NCBI GenBank assembly: GCA_947458565.1
Contig: CANGZK010000035.1
Location: 1-9,937 of the forward strand
Source of the DNA: Acidimicrobiaceae bacterium
GTDB taxonomy: Bacteria > Actinomycetota > Acidimicrobiia > Acidimicrobiales > Ilumatobacteraceae
Length of the DNA stretch: 9,937 nucleotides
Direction of reading: 5' to 3'
Shown here: positions 1-7,349 of the stretch, piece by piece
How positions within the stretch are numbered: position 1 is the stretch's first letter
How the letters are laid out: each line of letters starts with the position of its first letter
Position numbers and translations under genes: made by a program
Notes under the pieces: generated by a model
The model's input: the letters and a program-made list of their open reading frames with translations, nothing else
Databases searched by the model: none
Told to the model about the DNA's origin: nothing

Positions 1-600
1 GTCTCGAGCAGCATTACCGGAATGATGAATGGTGCGCTTCCCGTCGTTGTCGCGGTTGTTACTGCAATTTGGATTCGAACCATGCCAAGTGGTCGTCGAA
101 TATTTGCAGTGCTCATTGGATTCTGCGGAATTTTATTGATTGCACTTCCATCCATCAATGACGGATCTGCGGCAGACGTTAAAGGGATTCTGTACTTAGT
201 TGCAGCGCTTCTCTCCTACGCAGTAGCGATAAACATCGCGCGTCCACTTCAGGCCATGTATACGCCCGGAACACTCATGTTGCACGTAGAAATTGTTGCA
301 TTTGCAATGTCTGCCCCGTATGGGATTTGGGGAATCAACCACTCCACATTCTCACTTTCATCGTTTAGCGCACTTGTGGTGTTGGGTGTCCTCGGGACAG
401 GTTTTGCCTTTGTTCTCTTTGCGACACTTTCAAAGCGCACGGGTGCTGTGCGCAGCATGATCCCCACGTACTTCACACCAATCGTCGGCACGATCCTCGG
501 CACCACGTTCAACAATGAACCATTACTCGTTCTTTCGGTGGTGGGAATGTTCGTTGTAATTGTTGGTGCCTACCTGATGAGCAAACCAGAGAAAAACTAG
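1..600 (+). CDS. EamA/DMT-family transporter, 3' part (5' end off window)
   Basis: C-terminal part of a drug/metabolite transporter superfamily (EamA) permease, an inner-membrane protein that usually moves small metabolites or amino acids; the substrate cannot be told from sequence. The frame is open from base 1, before the first internal ATG at 22, so 199 residues are visible and roughly 90-100 are missing compared with a typical ten-helix EamA protein of about 300. About seven hydrophobic segments can be seen. The first EamA repeat ends near 'GFCGILLIALPS', and a second repeat starts after a short polar linker ('GSAADVKG'). The residues SKRTGAVRSMIPTYFTPIVG resemble the usual end of an EamA repeat. 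The gene ends with TAG at 598-600, one base from the probable true end of the methyltransferase gene on the other strand. It looks unrelated in function to the nuo cluster. Confidence 0.85.
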   Translation, partial: VSSSITGMMNGALPVVVAVVTAIWIRTMPSGRRIFAVLIGFCGILLIALPSINDGSAADVKGILYLVAALLSYAVAINIARPLQAMYTPGTLMLHVEIVAFAMSAPYGIWGINHSTFSLSSFSALVVLGVLGTGFAFVLFATLSKRTGAVRSMIPTYFTPIVGTILGTTFNNEPLLVLSVVGMFVVIVGAYLMSKPEKN

Positions 601-601
601 C

Positions 602-790
602 TCACTTCTGCCACGAAACCACACTAAACATCCCTAGGCCCGATTGGTCGACCAGCGATTTTGCTTCCGTTGCGCGACTGCGCATTTTCATTGCCGCTAC
701 ATCTGGAGCGGTCTTCATACTCTCCCAATAGTCGGAGCCTTCACGCACTAGATCATCAAGTCCACACTGCACCAAAAATTCGGTTTGGGT
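602..790 (-). pseudogene. Out-of-frame C-terminal segment of the MidA-like methyltransferase
   Basis: This stretch reads as 62 residues plus TGA in the frame -1 to the upstream methyltransferase frame. It begins TQTEFLVQCGLDDLVREG, continues through SDYWESMKTAPDVAAMKM and ends SGLGMFSVVSWQK. It looks like the normal end of MidA/NDUFAF7 proteins: a Q-x-x-F-L-x-x-x-G-(I/L)-D segment, a helical middle and a final 'GLG-F-V' strand. One missing base near 787-795 (sense CTTCAACCC) would join the two parts as L-Q-(T/P)-Q-T-E-F-L; a one-base loss in the run of five T at 774-778 is the alternative. The two parts span 1025 nt from the GTG, one short of 342 codons. Possible causes are an assembly or sequencing error, a recent mutation, or less likely -1 frameshifting. 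No good X-XXY-YYZ slippery heptamer is visible in the zero frame. Confidence 0.75.
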
Positions 791-1626
791 TGAAGACGAA
801 AACCTGTTGGCAACTGGTCAATCATCACTTGCGCAGTGATGTCTTGTGTGCCCGGCTCTGTCAAATAATGTGCTCCTCGGCCTTGGTCTCGGTATGTGCG
901 CAACCATTCGCGCCACGGAGTGAGTGCAATTTCGGCCGTTGAAGTGCTGCAATAGTCGAACAACAGCAATCGACCATTACCAATCTTTGCCAAACTGTCA
1001 CGCACCCATGACGCTGCCGCATCTTGGATCGGTGCACGAGATCCAAGTGGTGCAGTTTGTGGCAAGCATGACGGCACAACATCTGGTGCGCGCAACACTT
1101 CTACAAACTGACCACCTGCTGCTTGTGAAACAAAAGCCTCCATCCACGAACCATCAAACACAAACAACCTGAATGGCAAATTGTCGAGCAACTCATTTGC
1201 CAAAATCACACCAGTGATTGGCCCATCTGGCATGGTTTCGCGTGACTCAACACCCTGCGGATGCAGTGCTCGTTGTGACGCCGATAACTCAACGGCAACA
1301 TACTGCATTGCAGCAGCACATTCGGGTTGAGCCGCCAAGATGCTGCGCGCAAGTGTGCCAGGGCCTGCGCCGCACTCGACAACATCAAATTGATTTGGCG
1401 ATCCAAGTTCTTTCCACCATGCGTCAAGTGCACGAGCAATCACTGTGCCAAATAATGGTCCAACTTCTGGGCTTGTAATGAAGTCTCCACCACGTCGACC
1501 TGCGCGGCCACCTGTTGTGTAAAAACCACCTTCGCCATACAACGCAAGTCGCATGTAGTCGCTGAACGGAATTGCTCCCCCAGCAGCGGCAATAGCCGCA
1601 GTGATTTCGTCAGCCGCCGAAGGCAC
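748..1626 (-). CDS. MidA/NDUFAF7-like SAM-dependent methyltransferase (frame broken before the C-terminus)
   Basis: Class I SAM-dependent methyltransferase of the MidA/NDUFAF7 (DUF185) family. Mitochondrial NDUFAF7 methylates an arginine of the complex I subunit NDUFS2, the NuoD homologue, during assembly. Visible motifs, numbered from the chosen GTG at 1626: GDFITSPEV (47-55), the SAM loop ECGAGPG (84-90), VAVELS (110-115), ANELLDNLPF (143-152), LLLFDY (220-225) and RGAHYLTEPGTQDITAQV (250-267). GTG was chosen because family similarity (ADEITAAIAAAGGAIPFSDYM) begins right there. It overlaps the nuoN stop by 17 nt, whereas the longest open frame starts at a TTG (1710) deep inside nuoN. No convincing Shine-Dalgarno is seen, so translation is probably coupled to nuoN. 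After about 'GFRLQ' the frame runs into unrelated residues and stops at TAG 748-750, while the expected C-terminus lies in the -1 frame (see 602-790). Restoring one base gives 341 residues, near the family size. Family certain; functional state uncertain. Confidence 0.85.
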   Translation of the reverse strand: MPSAADEITAAIAAAGGAIPFSDYMRLALYGEGGFYTTGGRAGRRGGDFITSPEVGPLFGTVIARALDAWWKELGSPNQFDVVECGAGPGTLARSILAAQPECAAAMQYVAVELSASQRALHPQGVESRETMPDGPITGVILANELLDNLPFRLFVFDGSWMEAFVSQAAGGQFVEVLRAPDVVPSCLPQTAPLGSRAPIQDAAASWVRDSLAKIGNGRLLLFDYCSTSTAEIALTPWREWLRTYRDQGRGAHYLTEPGTQDITAQVMIDQLPTGFRLQPKPNFWCSVDLMI

Positions 1627-3142
1627 CAGTGATGCGCGCAATATCGCCGAAGTGCATTGCAATTCCTGGCAACACGCCGAGCACCAATGTTGCAACACCA
1701 GTAATGCCAAGTGCGAGGGCTAGCGACCCAGGTGTACGAATTGGTGTTACGTCACCATGAGGTGCTGGCTTCATCCAAATCTCACGCATCATGTTTCCGT
1801 AGTAACCAAACGCGATCACCGAGTTGACAGCACCAATAAGTGCGAGCCCGTAAGCCCAACCAGTACCCGCACTGATCAGAGTCTGGAATGCTGCAAACTT
1901 TCCAATCCATCCACCCAGTGGTGGAATGCCTGCGAGTGATGCAAGAAAGATTGTTGCAAGTGCGCCGAGGCCCGGAGCGTACGAAAACAAACCACCAAAG
2001 CTTGACACCGCACCGCTGCGGGTTTTGCGCGAGACAGCAATGATTACAGCAAACATGCCAAGGTTGGTTGCAGCGTAAATAAGGAGGTACACAACGACTG
2101 CGCGAAGTGCAGAGTCGCCAACACCAGCCATGCCCGCAACCGCAAGTGGCATCAACACGAAGCCGCCTTGGCTCACAGACGAATACGCAATCATGCGGAC
2201 CACATTGGTTTGTCGCAATGCAACCACGTTGCCGACCGTCATTGTGAGAGCCGAGAGCACCCAAATGAATGGCTGCCATACCGACGATGCTTCTGGGAAG
2301 GCGACGAACAACAACGTTACGAGCGCGATGAAACCAGCGGCTTTCGATGCGACCGACAAGAAAGCCGTGATTGGACTCGGTGCACCTTCATAGGTGTCTG
2401 GTGCCCAAGTGTGAAATGGAACAGCAGAAACCTTGAACGCGAAACCAACGACAACGAAAACAACGCCGAGTGCGTGTAGTGCGCTGAGACCACCATTGAC
2501 CGTGATGCTCTTGCCCAAGTCGATAAGCAGAGTGCTATTGGCTGCGCCGTACAGCAGCGACATGCCGTACAACATGACAGCAGATGCAAACACACCGAGC
2601 AAGAAGTATTTGATGCCGGCTTCGTTGCTCTTAATGTCGCGCTTGCGCCATGCGGCAAGCATGTAGGCAGGAATAGAAAGAAATTCGAGAGCAACAAAAA
2701 TAGAAACGAGGTCACGAGCCGATGCCATCATCACCATGCCGAGAATGCTCGAAAGCAACAAGAAGTAGTACTCACCGCGCCAGTACTCACCTTCTTCAAC
2801 ATGGCTGGATGAAAGAAGCACGACTACATAACCGGCAATCAAGAACATCGCTTTCATCACGATGCTGAAATTGTCAACGACATAGCGACCATCAAACATT
2901 GATCGCACGTTGACATCACTCAGCCCGAGTGTGAGAACGGGCAAGATCGCAACGAGCAGCGAGAACCCTGCAAGCGACGACAACACCCACTTGCGTGACT
3001 CATCCAAGAACAAGTCAGCCAACAACACCACACACAAGCCAGCGGCCAACACCATCTCGGGTGCAAGCGCATGGAAGTCAACTGTTGGGTTGACCCAAGG
3101 AGTGGCGGCGTTAGATAACGCGGTGAGCACTGTAGTTAGCAC
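1610..3142 (-). CDS. nuoN: NADH-quinone oxidoreductase subunit N
   Basis: Membrane subunit of complex I, the antiporter-like proton channel nearest the NuoA/J/K/H region; 510 residues, usual for the family. The protein is almost entirely hydrophobic with about 14 helices. Diagnostic parts: the channel glutamate in FVALEFLSIPAYML (E153), KSNEAGIKYFLLG (171-183), the broken-helix region FKVSAVPFHTWAPDTYEGAPSP (K237) and FLSVASKAAGF (K267). The start is GTG, supported by an AAGGG ribosome binding site 8 nt upstream. Four bases separate it from the nuoM stop. The stop (TGA, 1610-1612) lies inside the beginning of the downstream methyltransferase gene. Nothing in the protein looks truncated. Confidence 0.97.
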   Translation of the reverse strand: MLTTVLTALSNAATPWVNPTVDFHALAPEMVLAAGLCVVLLADLFLDESRKWVLSSLAGFSLLVAILPVLTLGLSDVNVRSMFDGRYVVDNFSIVMKAMFLIAGYVVVLLSSSHVEEGEYWRGEYYFLLLSSILGMVMMASARDLVSIFVALEFLSIPAYMLAAWRKRDIKSNEAGIKYFLLGVFASAVMLYGMSLLYGAANSTLLIDLGKSITVNGGLSALHALGVVFVVVGFAFKVSAVPFHTWAPDTYEGAPSPITAFLSVASKAAGFIALVTLLFVAFPEASSVWQPFIWVLSALTMTVGNVVALRQTNVVRMIAYSSVSQGGFVLMPLAVAGMAGVGDSALRAVVVYLLIYAATNLGMFAVIIAVSRKTRSGAVSSFGGLFSYAPGLGALATIFLASLAGIPPLGGWIGKFAAFQTLISAGTGWAYGLALIGAVNSVIAFGYYGNMMREIWMKPAPHGDVTPIRTPGSLALALGITGVATLVLGVLPGIAMHFGDIARITGAFGG

Positions 3143-3146
3143 GTGA

Positions 3147-4712
3147 CTAGCCCTTAAAGCCTGTGAGCACGCCTTGAACGGCTGGGTCGATGATCTTGAA
3201 CAATAGGTTTGGCATCAAACCAAACACGATGATCGCAATGAGAAGTGGTGTCCACGAAATCCACTCATACTTGTTGACATCTTCCAGTGCATGATCATCA
3301 CCATGGCTGTGATCACCATGGCCGTGCGCCGCGCCAGCAAACTCTGGCTTTGGCTCACCGAATGCGACACGCTGGTAGAGCCACAACAAGTAGGCCGCAG
3401 CAAACACTGTGCCAATTGCAGCAATCACCATGTAGACGCGAAACAGAGTCTCATTGAGGCCAGGTGCCGGACTGTACGCCGACAAGATTGCTGGAAACTC
3501 ACCCCAGAAACCTGCAAGGCCTGGCAAGCCGAGTGATGCCATGCTGCACAAACCGAGAATCCAGCCAAGGTGTGGCAGCTGCTTGAGCAAGCCACCAAGT
3601 CGCTTGATCTCGAGTGTGTGATAACGCTCTTTGATACTTCCAGCAATGAAGAACAACATGCCGGTGATCAAACCGTGAGCAACCATGCCAAACATTGCTG
3701 CCGTCATACCGAAGCTTGTCAGCGTCGAGATGCCGAGCATGACGAAGCCCATGTGTGCGACAGACGAAAATGCGATCAGGCGTTTCATGTCGGTTTGCGC
3801 CAAGCAGCCGAGCGAGCCATAGATGATGCCCACAACTGCAAGACCGCCGATGTATGGAGCCCAAGCTTTTGCAGCTTCGGGAAGGATCGGAATTGCAATG
3901 CGCACGAAACCGTATGTGCCCAACTTGAGCAAAATTGCAGCCAAGATGACCGAGCCCTGCGTTGGTGCTTGTGTGTGAGCATCAGGCAACCATGTGTGGA
4001 ATGGAAACATTGGAACCTTGACGGCGAAACCAATGAACATGCCTGCAAAGATCCAGATCTGGACGTTGCGAGCAATTGCGCCACCATTTTCAATCAAGAA
4101 TGGGATCGAGAAACTCTCTGCGCCAGTTTTGAAGAACAGTGCAAGAAATGCAACGAGCATCAGCGCCGAACCGAACATGGTGTAGAGGAAGAACTTGAGC
4201 GATGCGTACTGACGATTTTCGCCACCCCACACACCGATCATGAAGTACATCGGCAAGAGCACGAGTTCGAAGAACACAAAGAACAAGATGAGGTCTTGAG
4301 CAATAAATGTGCCCGCCATGCCAGTTTGCAACACCAGCATCAAGATGAAAAAAGCCTTTGGGTTGCCTGGGTCTGGAACATGGTTGAGGCTGTAGATCAC
4401 GACGAGCAAGGTGATCACCATCGACAAGATGTACAACGGCAAGCTGATGCCATCAAGACCGATGAGATAGCTGCTCTTGATGAGCGGAATCCATTCGTGC
4501 TCGGCAACGAACTGCATTGAGCCCGCTTTGTCGAAATCAAACTTGGTGAGCGTAAAAATACCGACTGCCAATGTGGCGATCGAGGTAAGCAGTGCCACCA
4601 TCTTGATCATTTGCTCATTTGCTTTTGGCACGCCGAGCAACAAGACCACTCCTGCCAACGGCAAGAATGTTCCTACACTCAGCACCCAATTTGCGTCACG
4701 GAGCATTTCCAT
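3147..4712 (-). CDS. nuoM: NADH-quinone oxidoreductase subunit M
   Basis: Middle antiporter-like proton-pumping subunit of complex I, inner membrane; 521 residues, normal to slightly long for NuoM. Key parts: the channel glutamate in FFVFFELVLLPMYF (E149), FAVKVPMFPFHTWLPDAHTQ with the broken-helix lysine (K232), SVILAAILLKLGTYGF (K263) and the second inverted repeat around RLIAFSSVAHMGFVMLG. Near the C-terminus, between the last two helices, is a short His/Asp/Gly-rich loop (HGHGDHSHGD at 463-472, then DH) encoded by two 15-nt direct repeats. The ATG is preceded by a strong AAAGGGAG site, and 21 nt separate it from the nuoL stop. A second ATG two codons in is also possible. It ends in TAG four bases before nuoN. 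Confidence 0.97.
   Translation of the reverse strand: MEMLRDANWVLSVGTFLPLAGVVLLLGVPKANEQMIKMVALLTSIATLAVGIFTLTKFDFDKAGSMQFVAEHEWIPLIKSSYLIGLDGISLPLYILSMVITLLVVIYSLNHVPDPGNPKAFFILMLVLQTGMAGTFIAQDLILFFVFFELVLLPMYFMIGVWGGENRQYASLKFFLYTMFGSALMLVAFLALFFKTGAESFSIPFLIENGGAIARNVQIWIFAGMFIGFAVKVPMFPFHTWLPDAHTQAPTQGSVILAAILLKLGTYGFVRIAIPILPEAAKAWAPYIGGLAVVGIIYGSLGCLAQTDMKRLIAFSSVAHMGFVMLGISTLTSFGMTAAMFGMVAHGLITGMLFFIAGSIKERYHTLEIKRLGGLLKQLPHLGWILGLCSMASLGLPGLAGFWGEFPAILSAYSPAPGLNETLFRVYMVIAAIGTVFAAAYLLWLYQRVAFGEPKPEFAGAAHGHGDHSHGDDHALEDVNKYEWISWTPLLIAIIVFGLMPNLLFKIIDPAVQGVLTGFKG
3151..3155 (-). promoter_or_regulatory. Ribosome binding site of nuoN (supports GTG start)
   Basis: Sense AAGGG lies in the last codons of nuoM, 8 nt before the GTG at 3142. 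Its position supports GTG as the start of nuoN, as no ATG is available near the beginning of the protein. Confidence 0.6.
3297..3326. repeat. Two 15-nt direct repeats coding the His-rich loop of NuoM
   Basis: Two adjacent copies, at 3297-3311 and 3312-3326, share the form ATCACCATGGC(T/C)GTG with one mismatch. Read on the minus strand they give the five-residue units HGHGD and HSHGD. The unit length is a multiple of three, so the repeat grew without disturbing the frame. Confidence 0.8.
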
Positions 4713-4720
4713 GGCGTTGT

Positions 4721-4728
4721 CTCCCTTT
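4721..4728 (-). promoter_or_regulatory. Ribosome binding site of nuoM
   Basis: Sense AAAGGGAG sits 8 nt before the ATG at 4712, inside the 21-nt gap between nuoL and nuoM, the widest gap in the cluster. It is one of the strongest Shine-Dalgarno matches here and selects the first of two closely spaced ATGs. Confidence 0.7.
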
Positions 4729-4733
4729 TGTTG

Positions 4734-7046
4734 TTACGTATTGATAATGACAAGTACGAGTGCAGCAACGGCAGCCGCGCTAAACAACAGCGCGCCGTAC
4801 TGACTCACTTTTCCTGATTGCACCGGTTGCAAAACGCCACCGGCACCTCTTGTTGCTTTGCCTGAATTGTTCACCGCACCGTCGACCACTCGTTGGTCGA
4901 TATTGCGATACACCCAGCCAGCGACTGTTCTTGACATTCCTGCAACTGCGTGCAAGATGCCGTCCAAAATATGTTGGTTAAACCAATACGCCCCAGCCGC
5001 GATTGGACCCGTGATCGCCTTAACAATCACGTTCTCATACAACGCGTCGAGGTAGTACTTGTTATCGAGCAAGCGGTATCCACTGCGCAGTACTGCATTG
5101 CGTTGCGTGAGCCCAACAAGACGCTTGTCTTTGCGCGTATAAAGCGCAACACACAACAGCCAACTGATGATAAGACCAGCAAAAACAATGATCAACGAAA
5201 CTGCCGCTTTGGACCACGCAAATGGAGCATGATTCAACTGCGGTGCATAACACAGACCTTCTTCGGGGGTCTCACTTCCACACGGCGACTTGTGATGGCC
5301 GTCCTCACCAGCTGGTTCTTCACCCGAAGCGAGTGAGGAAACATCATCTGATGGTGCAGTCATCACCACAGCCGAACTCGGTTCGACCCAAGTCTTGATG
5401 CGCTCCCAACTTTCGCCGAACGGTGTTGCGTTGAGCAAGCCGGAACTGAACGCAAGTGTTGCCAAAATAATCAACGGCACAGTGATCAACAAACCGCTTT
5501 CGTGTGGGCCCGACGCAGCATGTGTGTCGTGCTCTGGTGCATGTGCATCGTGCGCATCATGCGCATCATGCTCTTCATGATGCTCACCCGCTGCGGCTCC
5601 TCGAGGTGTACCAAAGAATGTGAGGTACGTCGCACGAGTCATGTACGCGGCGGTCATAAATGCACCGATAAGGCCAATGATCATGAACGTGTTGTAACCG
5701 TTATGACCAACGTTGTCGATGATCTCGTCTTTCGAGAAGAAGCCAGAGAATGGAAACACTCCACAGAGCGCAAGTGTCGAAATAATCCACGTAGTGAACG
5801 TGATTGGCATGAACTTGCGCAAGCCACCCATATCTTTTTTCATGTCAAATGAGTGATGCGATGCACTATGGCTGATTGATCCAGCGCACAGGAACAAGCA
5901 GGCCTTGAAAAACGCGTGAGTGAAGATGTGGAATACCGCTGGCGTCCAAGCGCCAGCGCCAAGCCCCATCATCATGTAGCCCAACTGACTCACTGTCGAG
6001 TACGCAAGCACCTTCTTGATGTCGTTCTGCACAAAAGCAAGAGCGGCCGCAATGATGATCGTGATTCCACCGATGATTGTGATCAGGTTGCTACCGGTGC
6101 CAAGAATGTCGAAGCCCGTAAAAAACACTGGATACAAACGGGCTACCAAAAACACTCCAGCAACAACCATGGTTGACGAATGCAACAGCGAACTGACTGG
6201 TGTTGGTCCAGCCATTGCGTCGGGCAACCACGTGTGCAATGGAAACTGACCGCTCTTGCCAATGGCTGCAACAAAGAGTGCAATCGCGGCGATCAAGATA
6301 ACGGTGCTGCCTGGCTCGCCCGAAAGCGCCCATGCCGAGATACCCCTAATTGAGAACCCTGAAAGACCAAGTTCTTTTGTTGTCCATTCATTTGATGCGA
6401 AATACAACATCGAGATACCAACGAGCAAACCGATGTCTCCGGTGCGCACGGTGAAGAATGCTTTGAGAGCCGCACGACTATTCGCGCCCTCTTCCCACCA
6501 GTGACCGATCAGCATGAAGCTGCACAAGCCCATGATTTCCCAACCGAGCAGGAACAGAATCATGTCTTCGGCAACAACCATGGCAAGCATGCCTGCCGAG
6601 AACAACGTGAGTGCCGCAAAGAAGTGTGTGTAGCGGCGATCGCCACGCAAGTATTCGAGCGAATAAATCTGCACGAGTGTTGAGATAAATGCGACGACAA
6701 CAAGCACGATGATGGAGAGTCCATCAATTGACTGACCGATCGTGAACTTCATGCCACCGATCTGCCACCAATTCCACACCCGCACTACTGGGGTAATGAA
6801 TTGACCTTCTGCCGCGCCATTCACTCTGGCAATCCATTGCGACGCCGCACCTGCGCTGAGCGCCAAGCTGCCGAGCATTGACAACACACCAATTTCGCTG
6901 CCCTTCATAGGCAAGCGCTTGCCAAACAAAATAATGATCGCAAAACCGATCACTGGAATGATCGGGATCAGCCAAGCGTGCTCGAGGAACCAACCCGACG
7001 ACAGTGCCACTGCGGCTTCAGTTACTTCAGAGGCTGCAAACATCAT
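4734..7046 (-). CDS. nuoL: NADH-quinone oxidoreductase subunit L (long form)
   Basis: Distal antiporter-like proton-pumping subunit of complex I, with the long lateral helix that ties the membrane arm together. Motifs: LLGWEIMGLCSFMLIGHWWE (E170), IGKSGQFPLHTWLPDAMAGP (K264), TPVSSLLHSSTMV, NDIKKVLAYSTVSQLGYM and FTHAFFKACLFL (K381). The C-terminal part (YYLDALYENV, then RNIDQRVVDGAVN and a last helix ending VLVIINT) is intact. At 770 residues it is much longer than the roughly 610-640 of common NuoL proteins. Part of the extra length is a His-rich loop (about 489-515) and an acidic, low-complexity loop with two cysteines (about 563-606). ATG 7046 overlaps the nuoK stop by one base. The next ATG (7043, 769 residues) is better spaced from the AAGGG site and may be the real start. 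Confidence 0.97.
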   Translation of the reverse strand: MMFAASEVTEAAVALSSGWFLEHAWLIPIIPVIGFAIIILFGKRLPMKGSEIGVLSMLGSLALSAGAASQWIARVNGAAEGQFITPVVRVWNWWQIGGMKFTIGQSIDGLSIIVLVVVAFISTLVQIYSLEYLRGDRRYTHFFAALTLFSAGMLAMVVAEDMILFLLGWEIMGLCSFMLIGHWWEEGANSRAALKAFFTVRTGDIGLLVGISMLYFASNEWTTKELGLSGFSIRGISAWALSGEPGSTVILIAAIALFVAAIGKSGQFPLHTWLPDAMAGPTPVSSLLHSSTMVVAGVFLVARLYPVFFTGFDILGTGSNLITIIGGITIIIAAALAFVQNDIKKVLAYSTVSQLGYMMMGLGAGAWTPAVFHIFTHAFFKACLFLCAGSISHSASHHSFDMKKDMGGLRKFMPITFTTWIISTLALCGVFPFSGFFSKDEIIDNVGHNGYNTFMIIGLIGAFMTAAYMTRATYLTFFGTPRGAAAGEHHEEHDAHDAHDAHAPEHDTHAASGPHESGLLITVPLIILATLAFSSGLLNATPFGESWERIKTWVEPSSAVVMTAPSDDVSSLASGEEPAGEDGHHKSPCGSETPEEGLCYAPQLNHAPFAWSKAAVSLIIVFAGLIISWLLCVALYTRKDKRLVGLTQRNAVLRSGYRLLDNKYYLDALYENVIVKAITGPIAAGAYWFNQHILDGILHAVAGMSRTVAGWVYRNIDQRVVDGAVNNSGKATRGAGGVLQPVQSGKVSQYGALLFSAAAVAALVLVIINT
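5543..5569. repeat. 9-nt tandem repeat (three units) coding DAH triplets in NuoL
   Basis: Three adjacent units, GTGCATCGT, GCGCATCAT and GCGCATCAT, are in frame with nuoL on the minus strand and encode repeated Asp-Ala-His inside the segment EEHDAHDAHDAHAPEHDTH (about 491-509). The preserved reading frame indicates a coding micro-repeat and not a regulatory or CRISPR repeat. Confidence 0.8.
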
Positions 7047-7345
7047 TAGCCCTTCATCTCTGACAAGTCATCAAGCGAAATAGTGCGGCGATTGCGATAG
7101 ATCAACAGCACGAGGCTGAGTCCGACACCCACTTCGGCAGCCGCAACAGCAATAACAAAGAGTGCAAATGTTTGACCATCGGCCGAACCATTACGCATTG
7201 AAAATGCAATCAAGTTGAGGTTGACTGCGTTAAGAATCAACTCGATTGCCATCAGCACCATCACGCCGTTTTTCCGGGCAATGACCCCGTACACACCGAT
7301 ACAAAACAGGATGGCTGCGAGGATCAGGAACTGGTTAACAAACAT
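7046..7345 (-). CDS. nuoK: NADH-quinone oxidoreductase subunit K
   Basis: Small three-helix membrane subunit of complex I that links the quinone-site half of the membrane arm to the antiporter-like subunits; 99 residues, the usual size. It starts MFVNQFLILAAILFCIGVYG. The two conserved membrane glutamates are present: E35 in VLMAIELILNAVNLN and E71 in AVAAAEVGVGLSLVLLIYR. The tail RNRRTISLDDLSEMKG is typical. The open frame extends upstream to 7537 but overlaps nuoJ there; the ATG at 7345 has an AAAGGA site 8 nt before it and matches the family N-terminus. It lies 4 nt after nuoJ and ends in TAA at the start of nuoL. Confidence 0.97.
   Translation of the reverse strand: MFVNQFLILAAILFCIGVYGVIARKNGVMVLMAIELILNAVNLNLIAFSMRNGSADGQTFALFVIAVAAAEVGVGLSLVLLIYRNRRTISLDDLSEMKG
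7050..7054 (-). promoter_or_regulatory. Ribosome binding site of nuoL (favours the second ATG)
   Basis: Sense AAGGG in the last codons of nuoK is only 3 nt from the ATG at 7046 but 6 nt from the ATG at 7043. The spacing favours 7043 as the used start, although the one-base overlap TAATG would also allow restart at 7046. Confidence 0.5.
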
Positions 7346-7349
7346 GTGG

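Noticed and set aside
645..654. 10-bp palindrome TGGTCGACCA as a terminator
   Set aside because: It has no loop and no T-run on either strand, and it lies inside the methyltransferase C-terminal codons (L-V-D-Q).
770..800. Programmed -1 frameshift site in the methyltransferase
   Set aside because: The zero frame reads CCG AAT TTT TGG here, which is not a canonical X-XXY-YYZ heptamer, and no clear downstream stem-loop was seen by eye; a lost base is simpler.
661..942. Plus-strand open frame after the transporter
   Set aside because: It lies opposite the methyltransferase C-terminal region, including the displaced tail, and its product has no recognisable features.
1627..1710. Longer methyltransferase start (TTG at 1710)
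   Set aside because: It would overlap nuoN by about 100 nt, and its residues (a Cys-rich run) do not resemble the family; homology starts at the GTG at 1626.
3570..4520. Long (316-codon) plus-strand open frame opposite nuoM
   Set aside because: It is the antisense shadow of nuoM; the product is rich in Cys, His and Gln in a way typical of an antisense reading of hydrophobic codons, with no recognisable domain.
5543..5569. Short tandem repeats as a CRISPR or iteron array
   Set aside because: The units are 9 nt, contiguous without spacers and in frame with nuoL.
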